A stretch of DNA of 64,000 bases from Rathayibacter sp. SW19 (GTDB lineage Bacteria; Actinomycetota; Actinomycetes; Actinomycetales; Microbacteriaceae), in the NCBI RefSeq assembly GCF_030866825.1, contig NZ_CP133020.1, positions 3,472,001 to 3,536,000 on the forward strand. Reading direction: 5' to 3'. Position 1 is the first letter of the stretch, and the number at the start of each line of letters is the position of its first letter. Shown here one piece after another: positions 33,057 through 42,411 of the stretch. Both the position numbers and the translations under genes were made by a program. The notes under the pieces are model-generated. The model saw nothing but the letters and a program-made list of their open reading frames with translations, searched no databases and was not told the DNA's origin.

Positions 33057-34802
33057 TCATTCCGGTCGTGCCGGGCCGGGGAACTGTTCCTCCCGCCACT
33101 CCACGACCACTTCGGCCTCTGACGCCCCGCGCGCGGCGTAGCGCTCCTCCTCTTGCGTGCGCAGTTCCACCCGGCGGATCTTGCCGGAGATCGTCTTGGG
33201 CAGTTCGGCGAACTCAAGTCGGCGCACCCGCATGTACGGGGCCATCGTCGCTCGAGCATGCTCGAACAGCACGCGTGCCGTTTCGGCGTCGGGAGCCCAG
33301 CCCGCGGCTAATACCACGTAGGCTTTCGGAACCGTCTGCCGCGTTTCGTGGGGTGCCGGAACGACCGCTGCCTCCGCGACGGCAGGATGCTCGAGCAGGA
33401 TGCTTTCCACTTCGAACGGCGAGACCTTGAAGTCGGAGGATTTGAACACGTCGTCGGTGCGGCCGATGTAGGTGATCTGGCCATCTTGATCCCGTGAGGC
33501 GACGTCGCCGGTGTGATAGAAACCGCCGCGCATCACCTCGGCGTTGCGCTCAGAGTCATCTACGTAGCCGGTCATCAGACTCAGCGGCCGCTTGGACAGG
33601 TCGAGACAGATCTCGCCTTCGTCACCGACGTCGCCCGTGATCGGATCCACGAGCGCGACCGGAACGCCGGGCAGCGGTCGGCCCATCGCCCCCGGCTTGA
33701 GCGCTGCCCCCGGAGTGTTTGCGATGGATGCCGTTGTCTCGGTTTGCCCGAAACCGTCACGAATTGTGAGCCCCCACCAGCGGCGAATCTGGGCGATGAC
33801 CTCAGGATTGAGTGGCTCTCCCGCCGACAACACCTCGCGTAGAGCGTGGGGTTTGGTTGCGGCATCCGCTTGGATCAGCATCCGCCAGACGGTCGGCGGG
33901 GCGCAGAACGTGGTGACGCCGACGCGATCCATCTGTGCGAGCAGTCGAGCAGGGTCGAAGCGTGCTGAGTTGAAGACGAACACGGTCGCCTCTGCGAGCC
34001 ACGGAGCGAAGTACAGACTCCACGCGTGCTTCGCCCAGCCCGGCGAGCTGATGGCCAGGTGCACGTCGCCGGGTTGCAGGCCGAGCCAGTACACCGTCGC
34101 GAGGTGGCCGACCGGATACGACAGCTGCGAATGCTCGACCATCTTCGGCTTGTTCGTGGTGCCCGACGTGAAATACACGAGCAGTGGATCATCGACCGCA
34201 GGTGACGCGGGTGTGAAGGCCTGTTGACCAGCACCGGAACCGGCTGGGGAGGCGCTGTAGGATTCGGCGTAGTCGTTCCAGCCCTGCGCGGCACCGCCGA
34301 TGCTGATCCGCGTGTAGTTGCCGGGCACGGTGTCGAATTTTGCGGCATCCGCATGGTTGACGATCACGTGACGGATGCGCCCACGCACGATTCGATCAGT
34401 GAGGTCGACGGGGCCGAGCACGGTGGCGGTCGGAACGATGACAGCGCCGAGCTTGGCGATCGCCAGAGCGCTCTCCCACAGCTCGACCTGATTGCCCAGC
34501 ATCACCATGACACGGTCACCGGATGCGACGCCGCGGCCGGCCAACCAGCAGGCAAGTTGGTCAGACCGGCGCGACAGCTCGGCGAAACTCATGATCTGCT
34601 CGCTGCCGTCGTCTTCAACGATCCACAGTGCCGGCCGGTCGTTGCCATCTGCAATGGCGTCAAACCACTCGGTCGCCCAGTTGAACGTCGGGCCGATCGC
34701 CGGCCAGTCGAACTCGGCGATCGCGGCGGCGTAGTCCTCCCGCAATTCCACAAGCCGATCGCGAGCAGCCCGCAGGCGTTCTGTGTTCTCGGTGATCGCC
34801 AC
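33057..34802 (-). CDS. AMP-forming acyl-CoA synthetase (medium/branched chain)
   Basis: A 581-residue ANL-family adenylate-forming ligase. The phosphate-binding loop is VYFTSGTTNKPKM, followed by DGFGQTETT and GFYHTGDVASRD. The catalytic Lys lies in LPKTISGKIRRVELR. The N-terminal region (about 20-60) matches acetyl-CoA-synthetase-like/MACS enzymes, which activate short to medium acids. Within the operon it plausibly activates isobutyrate or a related branched acid. The GTG start at 34802 is set by AAAGGAG 9 bp upstream; a longer frame upstream is antisense to the dehydrogenase and is not used. Confidence 0.88.
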   Translation of the reverse strand: MAITENTERLRAARDRLVELREDYAAAIAEFDWPAIGPTFNWATEWFDAIADGNDRPALWIVEDDGSEQIMSFAELSRRSDQLACWLAGRGVASGDRVMVMLGNQVELWESALAIAKLGAVIVPTATVLGPVDLTDRIVRGRIRHVIVNHADAAKFDTVPGNYTRISIGGAAQGWNDYAESYSASPAGSGAGQQAFTPASPAVDDPLLVYFTSGTTNKPKMVEHSQLSYPVGHLATVYWLGLQPGDVHLAISSPGWAKHAWSLYFAPWLAEATVFVFNSARFDPARLLAQMDRVGVTTFCAPPTVWRMLIQADAATKPHALREVLSAGEPLNPEVIAQIRRWWGLTIRDGFGQTETTASIANTPGAALKPGAMGRPLPGVPVALVDPITGDVGDEGEICLDLSKRPLSLMTGYVDDSERNAEVMRGGFYHTGDVASRDQDGQITYIGRTDDVFKSSDFKVSPFEVESILLEHPAVAEAAVVPAPHETRQTVPKAYVVLAAGWAPDAETARVLFEHARATMAPYMRVRRLEFAELPKTISGKIRRVELRTQEEERYAARGASEAEVVVEWREEQFPGPARPE

Positions 34803-34849
34803 GTCGATCAGCTCCTTTGCCGTCTGCTTGCCACGCTCTGCTTGCCACG

Positions 34850-35992
34850 CTACCGCCGTGCGCGCACGAGAGCACGCCCGATGATCAGTCGCATGATCTC
34901 GTTGGTGCCTTCGAGAATCTGATGCACCCGCAGGTCCCGCACGATGCGCTCGATGCCGTACTCGGTGAGGTAGCCGTAACCACCATGCAACTGAAGTGCC
35001 ATATTCGCGACATTGAAACCGGCATCCGTCGCCACCCGCTTGGCCATGGCGCACAGCCGCACCGCGTCATCGTCATCGGCATCGAGCGCTTCGGCCGCCC
35101 GCCAGACCAGCGTGCGCGCAGTCTCGAGTTCGGTGTCCATGTCTGCAAGCCGGAAGAGCAAGGCTTCGTTCTGAATGAGCGGCCGGCCGAATGCCTCGCG
35201 GTCGGTGAGATAGGCCACCGCCTTGTCGAGCGCGGCCTGGCCGCCGCCGAGCGAGCACGCTCCAATGCTGATGCGCCCGCCGTCCAGGCCCCGCATCGCG
35301 ATCTCAAAACCGGTGCCTTCCTCAGAAAGCCGCGACCCGACCGGAACACGCACATCCTCGAAGAAGACCTGGCGGGTCGGCTGGGCGTGCCAACCCATCT
35401 TCTTCTCCAGCGCGCCGAACGACAGCCCGGGCGCGTCGGCCGGCACCGCGAAAGCCGTGATTCCGCGACTGCCAAGCTCGGCGGTGCGTGCCATCACAAC
35501 GTAGACGGCCGACGAACCGGCTCCTGAGATGAACTGCTTGACCCCGTTCACGATGTAGTCGTCGCCTCGGCGTTCGGCCTTCGTGCGCAGGGCCGCCGCA
35601 TCGGACCCCGCACCGGGCTCCGTTAGGCAGTAACTGCCGAGCGACTCCATCGTCGACAGAGTGGGAAGCCATTCTGCTCGCAGTTCGTCGGTGCCGAAAG
35701 TGTCGATCATCCACGTCGCCATGTTGTGGATTGAAATGTAGGCGGCGATCGTCGGGTCGCCCTTGGCCAGCTCCTCGAAGATCAGCACGCCGTCGGCCTT
35801 GCCGAGGCCGGCCCCACCGAATTCTTCGCGCGAGTAGATCGCACCCATGCCCAGTTCCCCGGCTTGTCGGAGCACCTCGATGGGAAAATAGTGAGTCTCG
35901 TCCCACTCGGCGGCTTTCGGGGCGAGCACATCGGCCGCGAACTCTCGCACTACTTGCACGATCGCCTGTCGGTCTTCGGAAAGCTCGAGCAT
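34850..35992 (-). CDS. Acyl-CoA dehydrogenase (isobutyryl-CoA type)
   Basis: A 380-residue FAD-dependent acyl-CoA dehydrogenase. Features are the FAD-binding LTEPGAGSDAAALRT, the IGACSLGGGQAALDKAVAYLTDREAFGRP helix, and the base-Glu C-terminal segment YLTEYGIERIVRDLRVHQILEGTNEIMR. It is the first gene of the operon and would convert isobutyryl-CoA (from valine) to methacrylyl-CoA. The remaining operon genes continue the pathway. The upstream 35 bp before the Stealth gene stop leaves little room for a promoter, so transcription may begin farther up. Confidence 0.9.
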   Translation of the reverse strand: MLELSEDRQAIVQVVREFAADVLAPKAAEWDETHYFPIEVLRQAGELGMGAIYSREEFGGAGLGKADGVLIFEELAKGDPTIAAYISIHNMATWMIDTFGTDELRAEWLPTLSTMESLGSYCLTEPGAGSDAAALRTKAERRGDDYIVNGVKQFISGAGSSAVYVVMARTAELGSRGITAFAVPADAPGLSFGALEKKMGWHAQPTRQVFFEDVRVPVGSRLSEEGTGFEIAMRGLDGGRISIGACSLGGGQAALDKAVAYLTDREAFGRPLIQNEALLFRLADMDTELETARTLVWRAAEALDADDDDAVRLCAMAKRVATDAGFNVANMALQLHGGYGYLTEYGIERIVRDLRVHQILEGTNEIMRLIIGRALVRARR

Positions 35993-36027
35993 TTGCTACC
36001 CCCGTGTTCACCGACTCAAGCGCCAAC

Positions 36028-37779
36028 TTACTCGGGCTCTGGTGAGGACGCCAGCCCGGCGCTCGCGAGAGCGTCCCTTTCCCACGAGCGCGCCCTGGGC
36101 GCGTGATCTTCTCGCCCGAAACTGACGCCCTCGGCGGCAGGGGTGGTGGTCACCGCGCGCTCCCACGGTGCTGGGATCGGAAAGTAGTGCTCCAGAAAGT
36201 CGGTGACGGCGCGCGTGCGCTCCTCAACCGTCAACTCCGGTTTGCTGCCGTCGTTCAGGCAGAACATGTCGTGATCGCGGCGCCGCAGCAGCTTGTCCAT
36301 CTGGCGCAGCGCCATCCGCAGTGTCGTTTCGATGTAGCCGACCCGGGCCTGAGTCTGCACGACCGCGCGCCCGGTCATCAGAGCGTAGTAGTGATAGAAC
36401 GAATTCGTCACAGAGATGTCGGTCGCCGAACGGAACGCATTGCCGGCGGTGTGGGCGAACTCGTCCGCGAACTCGGCTTCGAGTTCGGCCATGACGCTGC
36501 GTCGCAACGGCACCGCGCAATGTTCCAAATGCCGCGTCGTGACTCGGCCGAAGCGTTCTCGCAAGAGGCGCCGGTTCACCCGTGCGGCGTTCTCGAAACC
36601 GCTGCGGCTCGGGTCACTCTCACCAAGGCCGATGCGGGTCGGCCCCTCCACGAATTTCGTGATGCCGCCCGGCGAGAAAAACAATTCCGGCCCGACCGGT
36701 CGCCCGAAGAACATATCGTCGTTCGAATACAAGAAGTGCTCGGCCAGCCCCGCGATATGGTGCAACTGGCTCTCCACAGCGTGCGAGTTGTGTGTCGGCA
36801 GCACGCTCGGGTCCGCGAAAAACTCCTCGCTGCGCACAATCGTGACCCGCGGATGCTCCGCCAGCCACTCCGGTCGCGGAGAATCCGTCGCGATGAAAAT
36901 GCGCCGCACCCACGGTGCGAACATGTATATGCTGCGAAGCGCATATTTCAGCTCGTCGATTTGCCGGAAGCGGGCATCCGAATCGTCGCCGTCTCCGACC
37001 ACATAGCTCTGCATGCGAGCGGCGCGCTCACGCTGAAACTCGAGCGACGACCCGTCGACCCAGGAGAAGACCAGGTCGATGTCGAAGTTCACGTCACCGG
37101 CGAGCGGCGCGAACATGCTGCGCAGTGTCGGCCAACTGCGCCCGAACAGCGTCACGGTGTCCTCAACCGCTTCGGACCGCGGAAGCCGCGTGCGCATCAA
37201 CGCATTGGGCCGCGGTGCGACAATCTCGTCTTCGCCGAAGCGCCACAATTCGAGTTGGACTGCCGTCTCCGGGCCGTAGCGCAGGCGGCCGATCGGTTCG
37301 ATCCGCGGCCGGTACAGCCTGAAAACGGATGCCTTGCGCTTGGGTGACAAGGAACCATCCGCGAGCAACACCGGGTCGCCAGCGACGCGATCATGCGCTG
37401 CGGTGCCCTGCGTGGCCGAGTAGAACGGCTCATCATGGAATGCGGCGGCGAACGCTGCGGCCAACTCTTTGCGCCGGCGGCGTTCGACAGCGATGACGGG
37501 GCGATCGTGATCACCCCGAACGAGCAGGAATTCGATGCCGGCGGCATCCAACGCCTTGCGCACCGCCAAGAGATCTTCGATCATTGACTGGCATGGAGTC
37601 AGATGACCGTTCAGCAGCGTGTGCTCACCGTTACGCACAACGATGTCATCGCGCAGAAATCGAGCAGGACGATACCCCGATGTCACGAGCACCGGCTCGG
37701 TTTGCGCGGCACCATCCGGCATCAGATCATCACCCACCATGTCGCCCCTTGTCGAATCGTCCCGCCCTGCTTCGTGCAT
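36028..37779 (-). CDS. Stealth-type sugar-phosphate transferase
   Basis: A 583-residue Stealth-family hexose-1-phosphate transferase, the GlcNAc-1-phosphotransferase/CpsY relative that links sugar phosphates into capsule-like polymers. Conserved regions are in order: CR1 DLVFSWVDGSS near residue 235; CR2 FRQIDELKYALRSIYMFAPWVRRIFIATD; CR3 HFLYSNDDMFFGRP; and CR4 DISVTNSFYHYYALM. The start at MHEAGRDD follows GGAG at 8 bp. A longer open frame exists upstream. Unlike most capsule genes it stands alone, with no glycan operon nearby. Confidence 0.87.
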   Translation of the reverse strand: MHEAGRDDSTRGDMVGDDLMPDGAAQTEPVLVTSGYRPARFLRDDIVVRNGEHTLLNGHLTPCQSMIEDLLAVRKALDAAGIEFLLVRGDHDRPVIAVERRRRKELAAAFAAAFHDEPFYSATQGTAAHDRVAGDPVLLADGSLSPKRKASVFRLYRPRIEPIGRLRYGPETAVQLELWRFGEDEIVAPRPNALMRTRLPRSEAVEDTVTLFGRSWPTLRSMFAPLAGDVNFDIDLVFSWVDGSSLEFQRERAARMQSYVVGDGDDSDARFRQIDELKYALRSIYMFAPWVRRIFIATDSPRPEWLAEHPRVTIVRSEEFFADPSVLPTHNSHAVESQLHHIAGLAEHFLYSNDDMFFGRPVGPELFFSPGGITKFVEGPTRIGLGESDPSRSGFENAARVNRRLLRERFGRVTTRHLEHCAVPLRRSVMAELEAEFADEFAHTAGNAFRSATDISVTNSFYHYYALMTGRAVVQTQARVGYIETTLRMALRQMDKLLRRRDHDMFCLNDGSKPELTVEERTRAVTDFLEHYFPIPAPWERAVTTTPAAEGVSFGREDHAPRARSWERDALASAGLASSPEPE

Positions 37780-37881
37780 CCGGGGCTCTCCAGACCCGGT
37801 CGCGAGGCGAGCGGTGGAACACGAAGGCGCACCCCATTCTACGGACTTCGACCTGATGATTTCGCCGCGCGTCAACCGACA

Positions 37882-38301
37882 ATGCCTCAACTCGCGATGA
37901 CTGCACAATCCACGTACTCTGAATCTCGAGCACCAGAGTTGGTGCCCGGTGAGGGGGCCGAGGTGAGGTCACGATTTCCCGTCAGCGTTGAGTTGTTGCG
38001 CGAAGAAGCGCGCGATGAACTCGAGGCCGCCGTCGAGCATCGAGCCCGAGGCGGCGAAGACCCGTGGGACTTTCTGCCCGAGTTCCCGACCGTCGACGAG
38101 CAGGTCGTTCTGGCCTTGCGTGCGGAAACGATTCAGTGGCACGAACTCGGCGAGCAGCGTGCCCGCGCTTACCACCCTGCGGCCGGCGGCCGCGGGGCGT
38201 CAGAGTTCGAGTATCAGCTTCTGCGGCGCATCGCACTGGACCACCCGGCCTTGACGCCCACAATCTGGGGCATGCTCGGCAAGCTGAACCGCGCGGCCTG
38301 A
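37882..38301 (+). CDS. Small acidic protein of unknown function
   Basis: A 139-residue protein beginning MPQLAMTAQSTYSESRAPEL. A helical middle (VELLREEARDELEAAVEHRARGG) precedes a C-terminal segment PWDFLPEFPTVDEQVVLALRAETIQWHE and ends ALTPTIWGMLGKLNRAA. It is not recognised. The ATG at 37897 is a second possible start; neither has a clear ribosome-binding site. The last codons (AAC CGC GCG GCC TGA) form the first unit of a 14-bp tandem array that continues past the stop. Confidence 0.5.
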   Translation: MPQLAMTAQSTYSESRAPELVPGEGAEVRSRFPVSVELLREEARDELEAAVEHRARGGEDPWDFLPEFPTVDEQVVLALRAETIQWHELGEQRARAYHPAAGGRGASEFEYQLLRRIALDHPALTPTIWGMLGKLNRAA

Positions 38302-38382
38302 ACCGGGCAGCCTGAACCGGGCTGCGTGAACCGGGCAGCCTGAACTGGGCAGCCTGATCCGGGCCACCTGAACCGGGCAGCG
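38285..38382. repeat. 14-bp tandem array, seven units, rooted in a stop codon
   Basis: Seven consecutive units of GAACCGGGCAGCCT type begin at 38285. The first unit encodes the last residues and stop of the preceding gene, and the other six are non-coding, ending next to the stop of the convergent YyaL gene. The period is not a multiple of three. Confidence 0.8.
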
Positions 38383-38383
38383 G

Positions 38384-40411
38384 TCAGCCGGCAAGCAGGG
38401 TGGCGAGTTCGCCGGCATCGGTGGTCGGCAGTCGGCAGACGAAGTCGCGACAATAGTATCCGGTCGCGCGCCCGTCCACGGCGGTGCGTGCCTCGAACAG
38501 CTCGAACCCCGCGCGTGCGAAGGCGGATGCCTGCTGCTGCGTCACGACGGCCGTCACGTCGGCAGTCGTGGTGCGCCTGGCGAGGTCTGCCAGCTCCTCA
38601 GACGCCGCGTCCGCGCGCCGCTGCCCCGCGCGTTGTTCCTGATCTCGTTGTTCCGGATCTCGCTGTCCCGGATCTCGCTGTCCCGGATCTCGCTGCCTGG
38701 GATCGGCCGTTTCGTTGCCGTCCGACGTCACGACGACGAGCTGAATCGGATCATGCGCGAGGCCACGCATGAGGTCGAGCGTGGCGCCGAAGGACAAGGG
38801 CGACGCGAGCGCAGAGCCGGCGACGATGCGCATGGCGGAGGCGGCAGCATCCTCGTAGTGTCGCTGCCCGGTAAGCAAGAAAAGTTGATGCGCAGCTGAT
38901 GCGGTGGCGGACAGCCCGGACGGGTAGGCGCCCTCTGAGGGATCCACAGCGATAGCGAGCCCGCGGGCAACGAGCACGGGGTCTGCGCCGCCGGGCGCGG
39001 CGAACGGGGCGCTCGCATCGGTGAATTGCGCAATCGCGCCGATGGCGGCCGCGGCAGCGATTGTCGACTCCACGATGTCGCGCGCGGCCGTGGCGTAGCG
39101 GCTTTCACCGGTCGCGAGCGCGAGGTCGATGAGCCCGCCGGCGAGCATGCCGTAGTCCTCGAGCGTGGCGGATGCCTCCGACACGCGTTCACCGAGCGAG
39201 GCCCGGAGCAGTGCGCCTTCCGGTCCGCGATGGCGGGCAAGCAGGGTGTCCGCGGTCTCTCGTGCTGCGCGGACCCAATTCGGCTGATCCAGAAGCGCGC
39301 CGGCGTGTGCCAGTGCTCCGATCGCGAGCCCGTTCCAACCGGTGAGCACCTTCTTATCCAGCGCCGGCGGGCTCTGCTGGGCCCGTGCGGTCGCATCAAG
39401 CAGGTAGTACTCACCTTCGACGCGTTCTCCGTCGACCGTGCTCTCCGAGTCCTGAGCCGATGCGAAACCGCCGGTCGGCAGCCGCATCACCTCGAGCAGG
39501 AAACGAGCGATGCCGTCGGCGATGACTGCAGAATCTTGGGTATCCGCATCCGCGTCCGAATCCGCCGCGCCTGCGGTGCCCGCTGCAGCGGTATCCGCAT
39601 AGAGTCGCAGCAGTTGCGCGTTGTCGTAGAGCATCCGTTCGTAATGCGGAACGCTCCAATCGCGCTGCGTCGCGTAGCGGAAGAATCCGCCCTCGATCGG
39701 GTCGCGCAACGGTGAAGCGGCCATCTTCGCCAGCGCACGCATGGCGCTTGGCGCTCCGGCCGGCTGTCGCAGCAGGAAGCCGAGTGCCGGCGCGATCGGA
39801 AACTTCGGTGCCGCGCCAAACCCGCCGTAGAGCTGATCTTCGTGCTCCGCCAACGTTGCTGCGGCCGCATCCAACGCCTGCGCATCGGGGAGTTCCGTTG
39901 CGACGGTCGGCGTGGCTGAGGCGAGCGCATCCGTCACCAGGGTTGCAGTCTGCAGGACCTCGTCGCGGCGGTTCGTCCACGCGTCGGACACCGCGTCAAG
40001 CACTTGCCGGAACGACGACTGCCCACGCCGGGGCTGGGGCGGAAAGTAGGTGCCCGCGAAGAACACGTGGCCTTCGGGCGTCGCGAAGATCGACAGCGGC
40101 CAGCCGAGATTCTGCGAGAACGCGCTTGCGGCGGCGAGATAGCCGGCATCGACATCCGGATGCTCCTCCCTGTCGACCTTGACGGCCACGAACCGCGCGT
40201 TCAACTCATCCGCGAGCTCCGGATCGCTGAAGCTCTCGCGCGCCATTACATGGCACCAGTGGCAGGTGGAGTAGCCGATCGAAATGAACAAGGGAACGTC
40301 GCGACGGCGCGCCTGCGCAAACGCGTCCTCCCCCCACGGATACCAATCGACCGGGTTGTCGGCGTGCGCACGAAGGTAGGGGCTGATCGCATCGGCAAGT
40401 CGGTTGGTCAT
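38384..40411 (-). CDS. YyaL/SPATA20-type thioredoxin-domain protein (DUF255)
   Basis: A 675-residue protein of the YyaL/SPATA20 family. The N-terminal thioredoxin-like domain contains IGYSTCHWCHVMARESF (CxxC near residue 45) and an alpha/alpha-barrel glycosidase-like domain follows (GGFFRYATQRDWSVPHYERMLYDNAQL; KVLTGWNGLAIGALAHAG). Function is not established, though links to nucleotide-sugar or redox chemistry have been suggested. Near the C-terminus five 15-bp units (38634-38708) encode RDPGQRDPGQRDPEQRDQEQR, an in-frame insertion absent in most homologues. Confidence 0.88.
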   Translation of the reverse strand: MTNRLADAISPYLRAHADNPVDWYPWGEDAFAQARRRDVPLFISIGYSTCHWCHVMARESFSDPELADELNARFVAVKVDREEHPDVDAGYLAAASAFSQNLGWPLSIFATPEGHVFFAGTYFPPQPRRGQSSFRQVLDAVSDAWTNRRDEVLQTATLVTDALASATPTVATELPDAQALDAAAATLAEHEDQLYGGFGAAPKFPIAPALGFLLRQPAGAPSAMRALAKMAASPLRDPIEGGFFRYATQRDWSVPHYERMLYDNAQLLRLYADTAAAGTAGAADSDADADTQDSAVIADGIARFLLEVMRLPTGGFASAQDSESTVDGERVEGEYYLLDATARAQQSPPALDKKVLTGWNGLAIGALAHAGALLDQPNWVRAARETADTLLARHRGPEGALLRASLGERVSEASATLEDYGMLAGGLIDLALATGESRYATAARDIVESTIAAAAAIGAIAQFTDASAPFAAPGGADPVLVARGLAIAVDPSEGAYPSGLSATASAAHQLFLLTGQRHYEDAAASAMRIVAGSALASPLSFGATLDLMRGLAHDPIQLVVVTSDGNETADPRQRDPGQRDPGQRDPEQRDQEQRAGQRRADAASEELADLARRTTTADVTAVVTQQQASAFARAGFELFEARTAVDGRATGYYCRDFVCRLPTTDAGELATLLAG

Positions 40412-40583
40412 GCTCTCAGGGTATGCGCTTCGCCGCTGCGCCGGGTCAGGATGCCGCGGCACGACTTGAAGCGCCCTTCAGAGTTTCTGGAGCGCAAAGC
40501 GCAGAGCGGACCGGGGTAGCGCGCACTTCGCGCACCACAATCTCGCGCATTGCATGATTCCAGTGGTCGCGTCGGGAGCAAAC

Positions 40584-40651
40584 GCGAGCGCAAGGACTGT
40601 GTGCGGCTAGTGCCCGAGCGCGAGCGCGACGACTGCGTGCGCCTACTGCCC
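40584..40651. repeat. Imperfect 32-bp duplication at the 3' end of the FMN reductase
   Basis: Two 32-bp copies, 40584-40615 and 40620-40651, match at 27 of 32 positions (GCGAGCGC ... CTACTGCCC type). The second copy includes the reductase stop codon. This again resembles local duplication outward from a gene end. Confidence 0.65.
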
Positions 40652-41239
40652 CAGCAGCGACCGCTCGATCGACTCGGCCTCTGCCACGTTGACCCGGATC
40701 AGTGGAATCGCGCGGGCGACGGCCAGATCGATGCGCTCGTGCAGGTCCAGGCTCGTGACCGCGTGACTGGTGAAGTCCGAGTCGTTGGCGTACACGCCGA
40801 TTGGCAGCGTGAGCGCCTGGAAGAAGCCGAATAGCGGCCGGAACTGGTGCTCGATGATCAACGCGTGCCGGTCGCTGCCGCCGGTCGCAGCCAACAGCAC
40901 CGGCGTGTCGACGAGGGCATACTGGCCGACGAAGTCAAACAGGTGCTTGAACAAACCCGTGAACGATGCGCGATAGACCGGACTGGCGACGACGAGCAGG
41001 TCGGCGCTCTCGATGCGCTGCAGTTCGTCCTCGACGGATGCCGGCAGCTGGTCACGCCGAAGCGCTCCAGCGAATTCCGGGCCGATGTCGTTCACCTGAA
41101 TGATGTGCGCTTCGATCGACAACTCACGCCCGAAGGCTGCGAGGATTTCGCGCACGAGCGCAGTCGTCTTAGACGGCGCGTGCAGGCTGCCGGAAACGGC
41201 GACGACTTTGAGCGGGCGTGCAGTGGTGGATTCGGCCAT
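40643..41239 (-). CDS. NADPH-dependent FMN reductase (MsuE type)
   Basis: A 198-residue flavodoxin-like reductase. Motifs are the flavin-phosphate loop VSGSLHAPSKTTAL (about 16-29), VVASPVYRASFTGLFKHLFD and LLAATGGSDRHALIIEHQFRPLFGFF. These are characteristic of the MsuE/SsuE branch supplying FMNH2 to two-component monooxygenases. No monooxygenase partner lies beside it. It is divergent from the AraC gene over a 233-bp gap in which no other feature is seen. Confidence 0.88.
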   Translation of the reverse strand: MAESTTARPLKVVAVSGSLHAPSKTTALVREILAAFGRELSIEAHIIQVNDIGPEFAGALRRDQLPASVEDELQRIESADLLVVASPVYRASFTGLFKHLFDFVGQYALVDTPVLLAATGGSDRHALIIEHQFRPLFGFFQALTLPIGVYANDSDFTSHAVTSLDLHERIDLAVARAIPLIRVNVAEAESIERSLLGQ

Positions 41240-41472
41240 GTCTCGACGCTAGGCGGCATCACGCGCCCACGCCAGCGCGCCCGCAACACAACGTAAGACT
41301 TGCGTCACGTGCTGATCGGTTCACCGCAGCCCGGTTCGCAATGAACGCGGCGGTCAAATGAAAGACGCGATCAGGGTTGTCCGGATCCACTGCGGCAGCA
41401 TCCATACCGTGCGCGCAGCGCGGGACTGCACAACCCGGGAATGCACAACCCGGCGCCCCGGTTCTCTCACAC

Positions 41473-42396
41473 ATGAGCGTCGTGGCAGCCACCTACCAAA
41501 CGCATGCGGACCCGCTGTCTGCGCGTCCTCCGGCTGTGCCCGGCACCGTGGACGATCTCGAACGTTTTCTCGCTCGGCTGGAATGGACGCTGCTCGACTT
41601 TCGGCGTGCAGAACTGGCCGCGTCGCGCACGATCATCATCGCGGGCAACGGCGTGCGATTCCATTACGTCGTCTCGGGTACGGTCGAGGTGACCGGTGCA
41701 GGCGAGCCCATCGTGCTGGCCGGCGGCGACTTCCTGCTGCTACCACGGGTCGGAACGTATCAAGTTCGCGCGTGCGGTGCCGCGGTCATCGCATCCGGCG
41801 GGTTGGGTTTGGTCTCGACCGCCGCGCATCCGCTCATTGCTGCGCTGCCTGAAGTGCTCGTCGCATGCGGGTTGTTCCTGCGCGAGCCTCACATCGCCTC
41901 TCTTGCCGACGGACTGTCACGGGAGTTCGGCGAGGTGCGGCCAGGCATGGCGGTGATGGGCAGCCGCATTGCAACGATCATCGCGTCTGCGGCCGTGCGC
42001 GCGTGGGTCGAAAACGGGTGCGCACCCGATCAGTGGCTGGTGAGCGTACAGGATCCGTACATCGCGCGAGCCATCGCGGCCATGCACAGCAACCCAGGCG
42101 AGCGCTGGACCGTCGCGAGCCTCGCAGGCATCGCGCGCACGTCACGTTCCGTGTTCGCCGAGCGATTCCGGATGCTTGTCGGCGACTCTCCCGCACGCTA
42201 TCTGGCGAGCCTGCGCATGGAGCGCGGTAAAGAGCTTCTGTCCCGCGACCACGTGAGCGTGGCCGAGGCCGCGCTGCGGCTCGGTTACGGTTCTGAGGCC
42301 GCGTTCAGCCGCGCGTTCCGGCGGCACAGCGGTGCGAGCCCGGCCGCGTGGCGCAGGCAATCAGCTGCACAGCTCGCGCTGCAGCCCGCATCGTAA
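41473..42396 (+). CDS. AraC-family regulator with cupin domain
   Basis: A 307-residue AraC regulator of the cupin_6/GadX-like type. The N-terminal cupin domain (about 30-150, VRFHYVVSGTVEVTG ... GGDFLLLPR) precedes two HTH motifs in the last 100 residues (WTVASLAGIARTSRSVFAERFR; VSVAEAALRLGYGSEAAFSRAFRRHSG). Such proteins often regulate a neighbouring efflux pump or oxidoreductase. The convergent MFS gene and the divergent FMN reductase are the obvious candidates. MSVVAATYQTH was taken as the start. Confidence 0.86.
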   Translation: MSVVAATYQTHADPLSARPPAVPGTVDDLERFLARLEWTLLDFRRAELAASRTIIIAGNGVRFHYVVSGTVEVTGAGEPIVLAGGDFLLLPRVGTYQVRACGAAVIASGGLGLVSTAAHPLIAALPEVLVACGLFLREPHIASLADGLSREFGEVRPGMAVMGSRIATIIASAAVRAWVENGCAPDQWLVSVQDPYIARAIAAMHSNPGERWTVASLAGIARTSRSVFAERFRMLVGDSPARYLASLRMERGKELLSRDHVSVAEAALRLGYGSEAAFSRAFRRHSGASPAAWRRQSAAQLALQPAS

Positions 42397-42411
42397 GGCC
42401 GGCACCGCCCC

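Noticed and set aside
36103..37347. Long plus-strand open frame opposite the Stealth gene (414 codons).
   Set aside because: Antisense to a protein with four conserved family regions, and has no domain of its own.
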